DNA of 64,000 nt from an uncultured Lachnospiraceae bacterium (GTDB lineage Bacteria; Bacillota; Clostridia; Lachnospirales; Lachnospiraceae): contig CALWLM010000021.1 in the NCBI GenBank assembly GCA_944381515.1, positions 27,045 to 91,044 on the forward strand, read 5' to 3'. The translations under genes and the position numbers were made by a program. Shown piece after piece: positions 54,244-64,000 of this stretch (positions are counted from its first letter, which is position 1; each line of letters begins with the position of its first letter). A model generated the notes under the pieces. That model had not been told where the DNA came from and did no database searches. It worked only from the letters and a program-made list of their open reading frames with translations.

Positions 54244-55298
54244 TCTCCGCAGACGCAGGCAGAGGCTGCGTTCTCCACAGTCTGGCCGGATACCGGCTCC
54301 TGCGCCTCTGCTGCCGTCATTGACGCCGTCTCTGTCTCCTGCCGGTCCGATGCCGCCTCTTCACTCCAGCTGCTCTCCGGGAAATTCTCCCGCAGATAGG
54401 CGCGCCAGTCAAAAACAGCCTCCACCGACGCGATTCCCACTTCAATCATATCATCGTCGGGCTCCCGGGTCGTCAGCCCCTGCAGCAGAAGTCCCGGACG
54501 GCTCAGAGCATTGACCAGGCGGGAATCGCTGCGCCCCGCCAGCTTCAGGAATTCATAGGAGATGCCCGTGACCACCGGCAAGAGCAAAATCCGGCTCACC
54601 ATCCGCAGCCATACCGTGTCGGTGCGCACAAACATCACCACCACCGTGCTGATTACAATCACAAAAAGCAGAAAGCTGGTGCCGCAGCGCTTATGCTCCT
54701 TGGAGCTTCTGCGCACATTCTCCACCGTCAGCGGCAGGCCATGCTCTATGCAGTTGATACATTTATGCTCCGCCCCATGGTACATAAACACCCGGCGAAT
54801 ATCCTTCATCAGGGAGATGCCCGCCACATACCCGATAAAAATGGCGATGCGAATCACGCCCTCCAGCACGGCTATTCCCAGATAACCGGAGATCCACCTG
54901 CGGAAAAAGCCCGCAATCCAGGTGGGCAGCAGCATAAAAATGCCTACGGCCAGCACTACGGCAAAAATCATAGTGACTCCCATCACCAGATCTTCCTTTT
55001 TTTTCTGCCGCGCCGCCTCCTCTTCGCTTATCTGGGCCCCTTTTTCCTCTTCCTCCTCGTAAAAGGAAGCGGAATAATTCAGAATATTCATTCCCAGACT
55101 CAAGGACTCAATAAAGCTGAATATTCCCCGAATAAAAGGCACCCGAAAAAGCGCGCACTTTGTGGTGATTCCCCGGTAGGAATCCTTCTTGATCTCTATC
55201 TCTCCGTCCGGTCTGCGGACGGCCACGGCGTACTTCTCGCCGTTTTTCATCATAACTCCCTCAATCACGGCCTGGCCGCCGATCCCAGATGACTTCAT
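54240..55298 (-). CDS. DUF1385 membrane protein
   Basis: The protein has 352 residues. SSGIGGQAVIEGVMMKNGEKYAVAVR is the family hallmark and is followed by several membrane segments (VMGVTMIFAVVLAVGIFMLLP and others) and the YHGAEHKCINCIEHGLPL motif. DUF1385 (YqhQ) proteins stand beside prmC-prfA in many Firmicutes; the molecular function is not settled. The start is at the ATG at 55298. An acidic/Thr-rich C-terminal tail follows. Confidence 0.9.
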   Translation of the reverse strand: MKSSGIGGQAVIEGVMMKNGEKYAVAVRRPDGEIEIKKDSYRGITTKCALFRVPFIRGIFSFIESLSLGMNILNYSASFYEEEEEKGAQISEEEAARQKKKEDLVMGVTMIFAVVLAVGIFMLLPTWIAGFFRRWISGYLGIAVLEGVIRIAIFIGYVAGISLMKDIRRVFMYHGAEHKCINCIEHGLPLTVENVRRSSKEHKRCGTSFLLFVIVISTVVVMFVRTDTVWLRMVSRILLLPVVTGISYEFLKLAGRSDSRLVNALSRPGLLLQGLTTREPDDDMIEVGIASVEAVFDWRAYLRENFPESSWSEEAASDRQETETASMTAAEAQEPVSGQTVENAASACVCGE

Positions 55299-55337
55299 TT
55301 TTCTTTTATCAACCTGTCCTTTCTCCGCTGCAATATG

Positions 55338-55380
55338 AAAAAAGGCTGGAATTTCATGGCACACGCACGAAACCCCAACC
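55338..55380 (-). terminator. Probable terminator after rpmE
   Basis: On the minus strand an imperfect hairpin (GGTTGG...TTTC with GAAA...CCAGCC, 55344-55380) is followed by six Ts. Confidence 0.5.
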
Positions 55381-55394
55381 TTGTCTTCTCTGTC

Positions 55395-55604
55395 TTAATT
55401 CTCTGTTTTGATGCCGTACTTGCGGTTAAACTTATCAATACGGCCTCTGGCGGCAGTGGCTTTCTGCTGGCCGGTGTAGAACGGATGGCACTTGGAGCAA
55501 ACCTCCACGTGGATCTCCTTCTTGGTAGAACCGGTTACGAACTCGTTGCCGCAGTTGCAAATCACCTTGGCCTGATGGTACTCAGGATGAATTCCTTCTC
55601 TCAT
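55395..55604 (-). CDS. rpmE: 50S ribosomal protein L31 (zinc-type)
   Basis: The protein has 69 residues. [20 protein letters not shown], then [13 protein letters not shown] identify L31; the paired cysteines (CNC, CSKC) mark the zinc-binding C+ form. Confidence 0.97.
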   Translation of the reverse strand: MREGIHPEYHQAKVICNCGNEFVTGSTKKEIHVEVCSKCHPFYTGQQKATAARGRIDKFNRKYGIKTEN

Positions 55605-55732
55605 TTTTTCACCTCATCATTCTCTCTTTGATGGTTCCAACCATCCTATATAAACAGCTCACTCATTGTAACACAGGAGCCTGAAAAATGCAAGAGCTAT
55701 TTCATCGTTCCCAGGCGGATTTTGCGCGCTGC

Positions 55733-57951
<2,219 letters not shown>

Positions 57952-58132
57952 AAATTTCCTCTCTCATTCTTATTGTGGGGATTACTATGAAAGCCCCGGG
58001 CGGCCGCATACCAAAACCGCTCCGCGGGATACACCAAAAACAATACTCTGCGGCGTTTTGCGCCTATATGTCTCGGGCTTTGTCTTATGTGAACTCAGAA
58101 AATACTCCTTAATAAAAATTCAGATTCCTCTG

Positions 58133-58161
58133 TTGAATTCCTTCGGTAAAATTGCTATGAT
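58133..58161 (+). promoter_or_regulatory. Promoter of the DUF4364 gene
   Basis: TTGAAT (58133-58138), a 17-nt spacer and TATGAT (58156-58161). Confidence 0.65.
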
Positions 58162-58195
58162 AGGAAAAGGATTGGCTGCTAAGGAGGGTTTGTCT

Positions 58196-58720
58196 ATGTT
58201 GTCGGAGCCATTGACTTTGTATAAATTGATGACTTTATATATGTTGAAGCAGGTGAAATTTCCTCTGTCCGGCTCCCAGCTTTCTGAATTTTTCCTGGAC
58301 AAGGAGTATACCACCTATTTTACGCTGCAGCAGGTATTGGGTGAACTGAAAGAAGCTCATCTGATCACGGCTCAGACGGTGCGCAACTCCTCCCTCTATG
58401 AGATTACCAGAGAGGGAGAAGAAACGCTGTCCTTTTTCGGGAAAAAAATTTCTCCCGCCATCGTCGAAGATATGGATGAATTTCTGAAAGCCAACAAAGT
58501 TCGGCTTCGGGATGAGGTGGGTATCACTTCCGAATTCTACAAATCCACCAATCAGGATTATATTGTACACTGCGAAGTCCGAGAAGGCAAGTCCATTCTC
58601 ATCGATTTAAGCGTATCGGTTCCGGATCGGGAACAGGCCGAAGAAATGTGCAACCGCTGGAACGTAAGCAATCAGGCTATCTATTCCTTCGTCATGAAAG
58701 AACTGATGCGCCAGGACTAA
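58196..58720 (+). CDS. DUF4364 protein, winged-helix-like
   Basis: The protein has 174 residues: EPLTLYKLMTLYMLKQVKFP, LSGSQLSEFFLDKEYTTYFT, LQQVLGELKEAHLITAQTVR, then RDEVGITSEFYKSTNQDYIVHC. The N-terminal part reads as a winged helix. DUF4364 occurs almost only in Clostridia, and its function is unknown. AAGGAGGG precedes the ATG at 58196. The 3' end overlaps the convergent HAD gene by 29 nt. Confidence 0.9.
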   Translation: MLSEPLTLYKLMTLYMLKQVKFPLSGSQLSEFFLDKEYTTYFTLQQVLGELKEAHLITAQTVRNSSLYEITREGEETLSFFGKKISPAIVEDMDEFLKANKVRLRDEVGITSEFYKSTNQDYIVHCEVREGKSILIDLSVSVPDREQAEEMCNRWNVSNQAIYSFVMKELMRQD

Positions 58721-59438
58721 AGGGGGCAGCCTCCACCAGCTGATCGATCTGCTCGCCCAGCTCCTTCAGACTGCCATGGCGAAATGCCTGCTCTCCTCTG
58801 CCCTGGGTATCGATCAGATGATCTGTCACCAGATACACCTGCATTCCCAGTTCAGCCGTGCACATGTCCTCCGTCGTATCATTGCCCACCATCAGACAAT
58901 TCTGAGGCTCTGCACCAACGGCCGCCAGTACCTCCCGGTAATAATCCAGGAAAGGCTTGCTGAAGCGGCTGTTTTCATATGTGGTAATCCAGTCAAAATC
59001 CTCCGCCGAAAGCCCCGCCCAGCGAATCCGCGCCGCAGTGGCGACTCGGGGAAAGAGGGGATTGGTGGCCAGCACCACCTTAAGGCCCTTGCTGCGCATT
59101 CTGCGCACCACTCCGGCCGATTCTTCCTTTCTCTGAGACAGGCTGCTCAGCTTCTCAAAATCGTTCTTATAGAAATGCAGAAATATCTCCTCCGCAGACT
59201 CTCTGGTTCTGCCGGTCCCCTCGGTGAAGACCTGCCAGAAGCGTTCTTCATTGGTCATGCTTCCGTCATTTTTTATCATGGCTTTTGTGCCGGCTCCCAC
59301 AACCTGCATCGTTTCCCGCTGATCCCAGCCCTGCGCGGCTGTAAATTGAGCCAGCAATCCAAAATATGCTTTGATAAATTCATCCTGGTCCATGGACAGA
59401 AGGGTTCCGTCCAGGTCAAATAAAACCGTATCGATCAC
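58692..59438 (-). CDS. HAD-superfamily hydrolase
   Basis: The protein has 248 residues. Motif I is VLFDLDGTLLSMDQDEF, motif II LATNPLFP and motif IV GNDTTEDMCTAELG. It is a phosphatase of unknown substrate. The start is a GTG at 59438 with GGAGG 7 nt upstream; it overlaps the stop of the peroxiredoxin gene (GTGA). Confidence 0.88.
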   Translation of the reverse strand: MIDTVLFDLDGTLLSMDQDEFIKAYFGLLAQFTAAQGWDQRETMQVVGAGTKAMIKNDGSMTNEERFWQVFTEGTGRTRESAEEIFLHFYKNDFEKLSSLSQRKEESAGVVRRMRSKGLKVVLATNPLFPRVATAARIRWAGLSAEDFDWITTYENSRFSKPFLDYYREVLAAVGAEPQNCLMVGNDTTEDMCTAELGMQVYLVTDHLIDTQGRGEQAFRHGSLKELGEQIDQLVEAAPFSPGASVLS

Positions 59439-59899
59439 GCATTTTCCTCCAACCACTGTAAAATTTCTGTCGCATTGGTATCCGGTTTGGCCTTTGGAAA
59501 TACCTTTACAATCATTCCGTTCTCATCGATGACATAAGTACTGCGCACCACTCCCATGGTGGTCTTGCCGTACATTTTTTTCTCCTGCCACACATCGTAG
59601 GCCTGAATTGCCGCAAGCTGCGGGTCCGACAGCAGGATAAAGGGCAGCTCGTATTTCCCCGCGAAATTCTGATGGGATTTAACGCTGTCCCGGCTGATGC
59701 CAATCACCGTCACGTCTTTTTGGCCAAATTCGGCGTAAGCATCCCGAAACGCGCAGGCCTGCCTGGTGCAGCCCGGCGTGTTATCCTTGGGATAAAAATA
59801 TACCACAACTTTCTTTCCAGCAAAATCATGCAGGGACACTTCCCTGCCATCCTTGTCCGCCAGCGTAAAATCCGGCGCCTTTACTCCCTCGCTCAGCAT
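59435..59899 (-). CDS. bcp: Thioredoxin-dependent peroxiredoxin, BCP/PrxQ type
   Basis: The protein has 154 residues. VKAPDFTLADKDGREVSLHDF precedes the active site FYPKDNTPGCTRQACAFRD, with the peroxidatic Cys in PGC and a resolving Cys five residues later, as in atypical 2-Cys PrxQ. It reduces hydroperoxides. The ATG at 59899 has AAGGAG upstream. Confidence 0.94.
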   Translation of the reverse strand: MLSEGVKAPDFTLADKDGREVSLHDFAGKKVVVYFYPKDNTPGCTRQACAFRDAYAEFGQKDVTVIGISRDSVKSHQNFAGKYELPFILLSDPQLAAIQAYDVWQEKKMYGKTTMGVVRSTYVIDENGMIVKVFPKAKPDTNATEILQWLEENA

Positions 59900-59957
59900 A
59901 TATTGCTCCTTATAATTAAATACGATTTTTACGTCTTCCCGGCCCATGGCCGCCGCG

Positions 59958-60188
59958 TTATTCTCTGTTGTCCGGCTTCTTCTGCTCCGGCCGGTGAAAC
60001 TGCGTCTCACCGGAATGCATGACGCCGCGGCAGTTCTTTTCCACCAGCGTACGGGGAATCATCACCTGCCGTCCGCAGCCGGAGCATTGCAGGCGGAAAT
60101 CGATCCCCACCCGGAGTACCGTCCACTCAAAGCTCTTGCAGGGATGCGCCTTTTTCATCTTGATTTTGTCGCCCACTTCAAAATACAT
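59958..60188 (-). CDS. DUF951 protein
   Basis: The protein has 76 residues. FEVGDKIKMKKAHPCKSFEWTV, RVGIDFRLQCSGCGRQVMI, PRTLVEKN: a small family with a C-SGC cysteine pair and an SH3-like N-terminus, widespread in Firmicutes, function unknown. It begins 4 nt after sir2. Confidence 0.92.
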   Translation of the reverse strand: MYFEVGDKIKMKKAHPCKSFEWTVLRVGIDFRLQCSGCGRQVMIPRTLVEKNCRGVMHSGETQFHRPEQKKPDNRE

Positions 60189-60192
60189 CTCT

Positions 60193-60924
60193 TCATTCCT
60201 CCGGCAGACACCGGGCCAGAATGGACACCGGCTCGTTCAAAAGCAAATCCGCCCTTCCATCCATGCCGGTCTCCGACTTGTTAATCAGCACCAGCTTGTT
60301 CCCCCGATAGTAGTCGATCAATCCAGCCGCCGGATATACCGTCAGGCTGGTGCCTCCCACAATCAGGACCTCCGCCTCCCGAATAGCCTGCACAGCCTGC
60401 GAAAGGACCTGCTGATCCAGACCCTCCTCATACAAGACCACGTCCGGCTTAATCACGCCTGTACATTCGCAGCGGGGAATTCCCTCCGAATGCAGGATGG
60501 CGTCCAGACCATAAAAGCGGTGACAGCGCGTACAGTAATTACGGTGAACCGAACCATGCAGCTCCAGTACCCGGCGGCTTCCCGCCGCCTGGTGGAGACC
60601 ATCAATATTCTGGGTAATTACCGCCCGGCACTTTCCCATCGCCTCCAGCTTCGCCAGAGCTATATGGGCCGGATTCGGCTTTGCTCCCGGAAACAGCATC
60701 TTGGTGCGGTAAAAATCAAAAAACTCCTCGGTATGAGACAAGTAGAAGCTGTGGCTCAGCATAACCTCCGGCGGATATTTATACTTCTGCCGGTAAAGCC
60801 CATCCTCCCCGCGAAAATCGGGAATATTGCTCTCGGTAGACACGCCTGCTCCACCAAAAAAGACGATATTGTCACTGGCTGCAATCCAATTACGAAGCTG
60901 TTCTTCCTTGTCCAGGATATCCAT
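60193..60924 (-). CDS. NAD-dependent protein deacylase (sirtuin)
   Basis: The protein has 243 residues. The NAD motif is FFGGAGVSTESNIPDFRG, then TQNIDGLHQAAG and the catalytic His in LELHGSVHRN. The zinc module is CTRC...CEC, and VGGTSLTVYPAAGL follows. It removes acyl groups from lysine using NAD. The ATG at 60924 follows GGGGAAAT. It is the first gene after a structured leader RNA at 60964-61118. Confidence 0.94.
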   Translation of the reverse strand: MDILDKEEQLRNWIAASDNIVFFGGAGVSTESNIPDFRGEDGLYRQKYKYPPEVMLSHSFYLSHTEEFFDFYRTKMLFPGAKPNPAHIALAKLEAMGKCRAVITQNIDGLHQAAGSRRVLELHGSVHRNYCTRCHRFYGLDAILHSEGIPRCECTGVIKPDVVLYEEGLDQQVLSQAVQAIREAEVLIVGGTSLTVYPAAGLIDYYRGNKLVLINKSETGMDGRADLLLNEPVSILARCLPEE

Positions 60925-60963
60925 TTTTATTTCCCCATTTCTGCCTGCTCTGCGGCAAGTCAC

Positions 60964-61118
60964 GCAATCCGCCGTGCGTAGCTCACGGGCGTCCGCCCTA
61001 TGTCCCTGAAGGGACTAGGCCTTTTGGGCCGTCACGCATCTATCCATCCGCGGACTTGCTTGTACCTGCGGTACAGCAGTCCTCTCCTGGATATCTGCAC
61101 GCACGGCGGATTGCTGTT
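60964..61118 (-). ncRNA. Highly structured leader RNA upstream of the sir2 operon
   Basis: A 16-bp perfect outer stem (GCAATCCGCCGTGCGT, 60964-60979, with its complement at 61099-61114) encloses one long arm with two symmetric purine-rich internal loops, then three short GC hairpins (GGCC-CAAAA-GGCC, GTCCC-TTCA-GGGAC, GGGC-GGAC-GCCC) separated by 2-3 nt. A consensus minus-strand promoter starts transcription directly before the outer stem. No T-run follows, so it is probably the sir2 leader or a processed RNA. It matches no RNA class known to me. Confidence 0.7.
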
Positions 61119-61124
61119 ATGAAC

Positions 61125-61153
61125 ATTATACGCAATTGGGGTGGGGAAATCAA
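61125..61153 (-). promoter_or_regulatory. Promoter of the structured RNA and sir2 operon
   Basis: TTGATT (61148-61153), a 17-nt spacer and TATAAT (61125-61130) on the minus strand; the predicted start falls near 61118. Confidence 0.8.
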
Positions 61154-61164
61154 TGGTTTTGTTC

Positions 61165-61193
61165 TTGACAGGGAGCAGGCTTTCTTCTATAAT
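61165..61193 (+). promoter_or_regulatory. Promoter of the DegV gene
   Basis: TTGACA (61165-61170), a 17-nt spacer and TATAAT (61188-61193), a consensus match. Confidence 0.9.
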
Positions 61194-61261
61194 ACTTAGA
61201 AGTTCAAACAGTTACAGTTTCGTAGTATTGCGGCTGGTTTTGCCGCGGTTAAGGAGGAAAA

Positions 61262-62101
61262 ATGATTCGCATTGTAACAGACAGTACCTGTGATTTGGAT
61301 GAGAGCACCGTCAAAGATCTGAGAATAGAACTAATTCCAATGACTGTGCATTTCGGAGAAGAAAGCTACTTAGACGGAGTAACGCTGAGCAAAGAAACCT
61401 TTTATGAAAAACTGACCTCAGCCCAGAAGCTGCCCACCACATCCCAGTTAAACCCGATGGATATTCTCGATCGCGTCAAGCCTTTTCTGGAGCAGGGCGA
61501 CGACGTAGTAGCCATTTTCCTGTCTTCCGAACTCAGCGGAACCTTCCAATCGGCTGTCATTGCCGCAGGAATGGCTGATTCGGACCGTTTCTTTTTGGTG
61601 GATTCGGAGAACGTAACCTTTGGTATGGGACTTTTGCTGCGGATTGCCTGCGCTCTGCGCGATAAAGGACGAACCGCCGAGGAAATCTGTGAAGAAATCA
61701 ATTCCCTGAAAAAACGCGTGCGCCTGATCGCCGTGGTCGATACTTTGAAATACCTGCAAATGGGAGGACGCATCAGCGCAACCACCGCTGTACTTGGAAA
61801 TCTTCTGGGCATCAATCCGCTGGTGGGCGTTATCGAAGGTAAAGTCGAAGCCATCGGAAAGGTTCGCGGCAAAAAGGCCGCTTACCGTCATCTGCTGACT
61901 CTCTGCCAGCAGGAACTCCCCGACCCCTCCTATCCGCTCTACTTTGGCCACAGCCGTTCGCCGGAGACCATGGAGGAGCTGCGGGAATTTATCACCTCGC
62001 ATATTAACTGCTCCTCCGAAATCTACAGCACGGAAATCGGTTCCGTCGTAGGCACGCACGTGGGACCCGGAGCTGCAGGTCTGGCTTATATCGCCCTCTG
62101 A
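61262..62101 (+). CDS. DegV-family fatty-acid-binding protein
   Basis: The protein has 279 residues. IRIVTDSTCDLDESTVKDLRIELIPMTV opens the DegV fold; then TSQLNPMDILD, ADSDRFFLVDSENVTFGMG and KYLQMGGRIS are present, and the C-terminus is THVGPGAAGLAYI. DegV/FakB proteins bind fatty acids, in some species for phosphorylation by FakA. No fakA is in the window. AAGGAGG precedes the ATG. Confidence 0.93.
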   Translation: MIRIVTDSTCDLDESTVKDLRIELIPMTVHFGEESYLDGVTLSKETFYEKLTSAQKLPTTSQLNPMDILDRVKPFLEQGDDVVAIFLSSELSGTFQSAVIAAGMADSDRFFLVDSENVTFGMGLLLRIACALRDKGRTAEEICEEINSLKKRVRLIAVVDTLKYLQMGGRISATTAVLGNLLGINPLVGVIEGKVEAIGKVRGKKAAYRHLLTLCQQELPDPSYPLYFGHSRSPETMEELREFITSHINCSSEIYSTEIGSVVGTHVGPGAAGLAYIAL

Positions 62102-62118
62102 TCCTATAGAACAGGCAA

Positions 62119-62733
62119 TTAATTCGCTCTGGGATAGAGACTGAAATAAGTGTGATCGATCACACAGTAGTCCTCTCCCCAGCTATGATAATAATCCGCC
62201 CGGAAAAACAGCACATCCTCCGGGATTGCAGCGGCAGTCAGAGCTTCTCTGACTGCCTGTTTTACTTCATTGGACGCAGTCACGCTCTCAATCTGCTCCG
62301 GCCAGGTGGAGAACTGCCCTTCCTGTTTAATAACCTCCTCCACCGTATCCGGGAAAATATCGCTGAGCACGCGATTGACAATTACGCAGGCAATGGCACG
62401 CTGGCACTCATAGCTTTCTCCGCCGCCTTCCGCCATCACACATCTTTCCAGCAAATCCAGCTGTTCCGAGGTCAGCTGAATTCTCCACCTGGGCACCGCC
62501 GGAGCAGCCGCCTCCTGCGCTTCCTCATCCAGATGCCACTCTACGCTGTTGCCTTCCATCAGAGCCGTCTCCATCTGGCTCCACTCCAACTCCTCCCAAT
62601 AATCAGAAGCCAGAGCCTGTCCCGACAAAAGCAGCACTCCCGCAGTCAGGGCAACTCCCGCCGCCGCACATCTGAAAGTCCGTTTGAAAGGCTTTACCCC
62701 TCCCGCCCATGTTTTTCTCTCTGCTTTATCCAT
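62119..62733 (-). CDS. SleB-like cell-wall hydrolase
   Basis: The protein has 204 residues. A signal-like helix (CAAAGVALTAGVLLLSGQALAS) is followed by an acidic linker and a Hydrolase_2/SleB domain (ERCVMAEGGGESYECQRAIACVIVNRVLSD..., VLFFRADYYHSWG) with the catalytic Glu in AEGG. It is predicted to cut cortex or cell-wall glycan during sporulation or germination. The ATG at 62733 has AAGGA 9 nt upstream. Confidence 0.88.
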   Translation of the reverse strand: MDKAERKTWAGGVKPFKRTFRCAAAGVALTAGVLLLSGQALASDYWEELEWSQMETALMEGNSVEWHLDEEAQEAAAPAVPRWRIQLTSEQLDLLERCVMAEGGGESYECQRAIACVIVNRVLSDIFPDTVEEVIKQEGQFSTWPEQIESVTASNEVKQAVREALTAAAIPEDVLFFRADYYHSWGEDYCVIDHTYFSLYPRAN

Positions 62734-62895
62734 TCCATTTTTCCTTTCCTGCTTAAATTTCGTCCGGATTTTCCGGACGCTGTGCCGTCCCAAATTTGCC
62801 GTCATAATCACAGTATTGACATGATCTGGCAGGTCTATTCGGTTTTTATACGGGCGCTGCTTCTTATTGGATGAGATTTTTGCAGAATACAGAAA

Positions 62896-62919
62896 ACACC
62901 CGATATTTTTATCGGGTGT
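62896..62919 (-). terminator. Terminator-like hairpin ahead of the SleB-like gene
   Basis: ACACCCGATA (62910-62919, minus) pairs with TATCGGGTGT (62896-62905) around a 4-nt loop, then TTTTC. It lies about 20 nt downstream of the start predicted from the promoter at 62944-62972. Confidence 0.65.
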
Positions 62920-62943
62920 AAAAGGAACGAATCACATTACAGG

Positions 62944-62972
62944 AGAATATCACAAATGGGAATAATTGTCAA
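62944..62972 (-). promoter_or_regulatory. Promoter upstream of the SleB-like gene
   Basis: TTGACA (62967-62972), a 17-nt spacer and TATTCT (62944-62949) on the minus strand. Confidence 0.7.
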
Positions 62973-63007
62973 GCATTATTCATAGAAAAACATACGCATA
63001 TCTATGT

Positions 63008-63038
63008 CAAAAGCCCCCGAAGAAAATTCCTCGGAGGC
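63008..63038 (-). terminator. Terminator after tRNA-Cys
   Basis: On the minus strand GCCTCCGA pairs with TCGGGGGC (one G-U pair) and is followed by TTTTG. Confidence 0.8.
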
Positions 63039-63048
63039 TTCTCTTAAG

Positions 63049-63119
63049 AGGCGTCAACCGGAATCGAACCGGTGATAGAGGTGTTGCAGACCTTTGCCTT
63101 ACCGCTTGGCTATGACGCC
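63049..63119 (-). tRNA. tRNA-Cys (GCA)
   Basis: The 71-nt cloverleaf reads GGCGTCA acceptor, TAGCCAAGCGGTAAGGC D-arm, CTGCAAC anticodon loop (GCA) and ACCGGTTCGATTCCGGT T-arm. The discriminator is U, as expected for Cys. No encoded CCA. Confidence 0.95.
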
Positions 63120-63182
63120 ATATCCCCATCAGCTGATGCAATAAACATCATATCTAACCATATGCTATCCATTGGCTGATGA

Positions 63183-63254
63183 TGACTCCAGGGGGAATCG
63201 AACCCCCGTTACCGCCGTGAAAGGGCGATGTCTTGACCGCTTGACCATGGAGCC
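63183..63254 (-). tRNA. tRNA-Glu (UUC)
   Basis: The 72-nt cloverleaf has acceptor GGCTCCA paired with TGGAGTC (one wobble), D-arm TGGTCAAGCGGTCAAGAC, anticodon loop CTTTCAC (UUC) and T-arm CGGGGGTTCGATTCCCCC. No encoded CCA. It lies 63 nt upstream of tRNA-Cys and shares its promoter. Confidence 0.95.
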
Positions 63255-63262
63255 GCATAACT

Positions 63263-63291
63263 ATTATAAACGAAATCGAATTCGCTGTCAA
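63263..63291 (-). promoter_or_regulatory. Promoter of the tRNA-Glu/tRNA-Cys operon
   Basis: TTGACA (63286-63291), a 17-nt spacer and TATAAT (63263-63268) on the minus strand, 8 nt before tRNA-Glu. Confidence 0.92.
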
Positions 63292-63350
63292 CGCTCACTA
63301 TCTTACCATATGGCGGTTCTTTTGGCAAGGGGTTTTTTATTATTTTTTTC

Positions 63351-64000
63351 TTACTCATCCATGGCTTCGATCAGCCTGAGACAGGCGCTAAAAGGCGTTT
63401 CATTGCGAAGGCAGCCATAGTCCGGGGATGTTCCAATCAGAGTGTTTAGAGAGCCATCCTCATTTGCCGCCGCAGTGATGGAAAACCGCACAAGCAGACC
63501 CGTATTTTTTAAAGAAATGACCGCAGGCGTTGTCCCGGCCAGTCCGTCTCCCATAGTTCTGCCTCCCACCAGCGTCGCCCAACCGGTCTTTTTACAGAAA
63601 GCCGCAAACTCGTCAGCGGCGGAATAGCAGCCTCCGTCAATCAGCACCCAGCGCTTTGCATTGCTTTCTACCAATTCTCCTTCCGCCGCAGCCGGAGAAA
63701 CTTCCCTCCGGGATGTCACAAAGCTGTCCAGGCCCATAAGCTGTACAAATTCCGGGATTTTCTCTTCTGCCAGCTCAGACAGGGAATGAAGGTTATCCTC
63801 ACCCATAAATTCTCGCGTCAAAGAATTATTCTTCAAGAAAATAGTAGTATCTGCGCTTACCTCCTCATCAAAAACTCCAACAATTCCATCCAGCCAATTG
63901 AGGGTATTACCGCCGCCATTGCCTGTAATATCAATAATTATATGTTCTACCGGTTGTCCCTCTAACGAAGCAAGAAAATCTCGAATCAGATATTTATCTG
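63351..64000 (-). CDS. S41-family peptidase, C-terminal part (truncated by window edge)
   Basis: An open minus-strand frame runs off the right edge; 216 codons are visible before the stop at 63351. It contains VEHIIIDITGNGGGNTLNW, the family's substrate-binding/oxyanion region, and WVLIDGGCYSAADEFAAFCKK, where the Ser in YSAAD is the expected nucleophile, then GRTMGDGLAGTTP. This is the C-terminal protease/TSPc fold. The N-terminal part and the start are outside the window. Confidence 0.85.
   Translation of the reverse strand, partial: DKYLIRDFLASLEGQPVEHIIIDITGNGGGNTLNWLDGIVGVFDEEVSADTTIFLKNNSLTREFMGEDNLHSLSELAEEKIPEFVQLMGLDSFVTSRREVSPAAAEGELVESNAKRWVLIDGGCYSAADEFAAFCKKTGWATLVGGRTMGDGLAGTTPAVISLKNTGLLVRFSITAAANEDGSLNTLIGTSPDYGCLRNETPFSACLRLIEAMDE

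Noticed and set aside
60964..61118. Interpreting the structured element as a MITE because of its perfect terminal inverted repeats
   Set aside because: No target-site duplication is visible, and a promoter is aligned exactly to its 5' side, which favours an RNA gene or leader; a repeat search would be needed to exclude a MITE fully.

Overview
The window looks like a chromosomal segment of a gut Clostridia, most likely Lachnospiraceae. The base composition is moderately GC-rich. It carries the spore-former genes spoVG, a GerMN-like lipoprotein and a SleB-like cell-wall hydrolase, the Firmicutes glgC/glgD pair, DUF1385, DUF951, DUF4364 and CD3324-type families, and T-box and cobalamin riboswitches. 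It also has several lipoproteins with long Thr/Glu/Ala linkers, including two secreted flavoprotein reductases. No rRNA, CRISPR array, transposase or intact prophage was seen. The genus call is inference from family content, not from a marker gene.

Layout. 1-9.4 kb: a hexuronate catabolism operon on the minus strand, uxuA-uxuB-uxaC-eda-kdgK plus a Gfo/Idh oxidoreductase. Most junctions overlap by 4 nt, and AraC-type regulators flank the operon. 9.4-13.8 kb: a secreted FMN/FAD lipoprotein reductase with a divergent LysR gene, then a BASS-family transporter behind a T-box riboswitch. 13.8-15 kb: a PadR/DUF2812 pair with a perfect inverted-repeat operator. 15-17.5 kb: two CobW-type GTPases, one with a poly-His metal-binding stretch and one fused to a YcgQ/DUF1980-like domain. 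17.5-24.2 kb: an Ntn-hydrolase, a small CD3324-type protein, an MFS transporter, a P1B metal ATPase with two CsoR-type operators, a broken iron-containing alcohol dehydrogenase and the csoR-like gene.

24.2-34.7 kb: a phosphohexomutase, a HAD phosphatase and an AfuABC/FbpABC-like ABC importer. Divergent to it is a substrate-binding-protein/histidine-kinase/response-regulator trio resembling HptRSA. Together these suggest uptake and use of phosphorylated sugars. 34.7-36 kb: a cobalamin riboswitch controlling a DUF4430 membrane-anchored protein and an ECF S-component. 36-41.4 kb: a PrsA/SurA-like lipoprotein, mfd and pth. 41.4-45.7 kb: a GerMN-like lipoprotein, a scar made of two unrelated gene fragments, a PucR/CdaR-type regulator and a second flavoprotein lipoprotein. 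45.8-50.3 kb: glgC-glgD-spoVG, then asnS. 50.3-52.2 kb: a SPOR-repeat amidase with a holin-like protein, then udk. 52.2-58 kb: rpmE, a DUF1385 gene, prmC, prfA, a GH1 remnant and rho with a long low-complexity N-terminus. 58-64 kb: DUF4364, a HAD hydrolase, a bcp-type peroxiredoxin, DUF951 and sir2 behind a highly structured leader RNA, then degV, a SleB-like gene, tRNA-Cys, tRNA-Glu and a truncated S41 peptidase.

The strongest candidates for unexplored biology are the structured RNA ahead of the sir2 operon, the putative sugar-phosphate import-and-sensing locus, the riboswitch-controlled ECF/DUF4430 cobalamin uptake pair, the T-box-controlled BASS transporter, and the CobW/CobW-DUF1980 pair.
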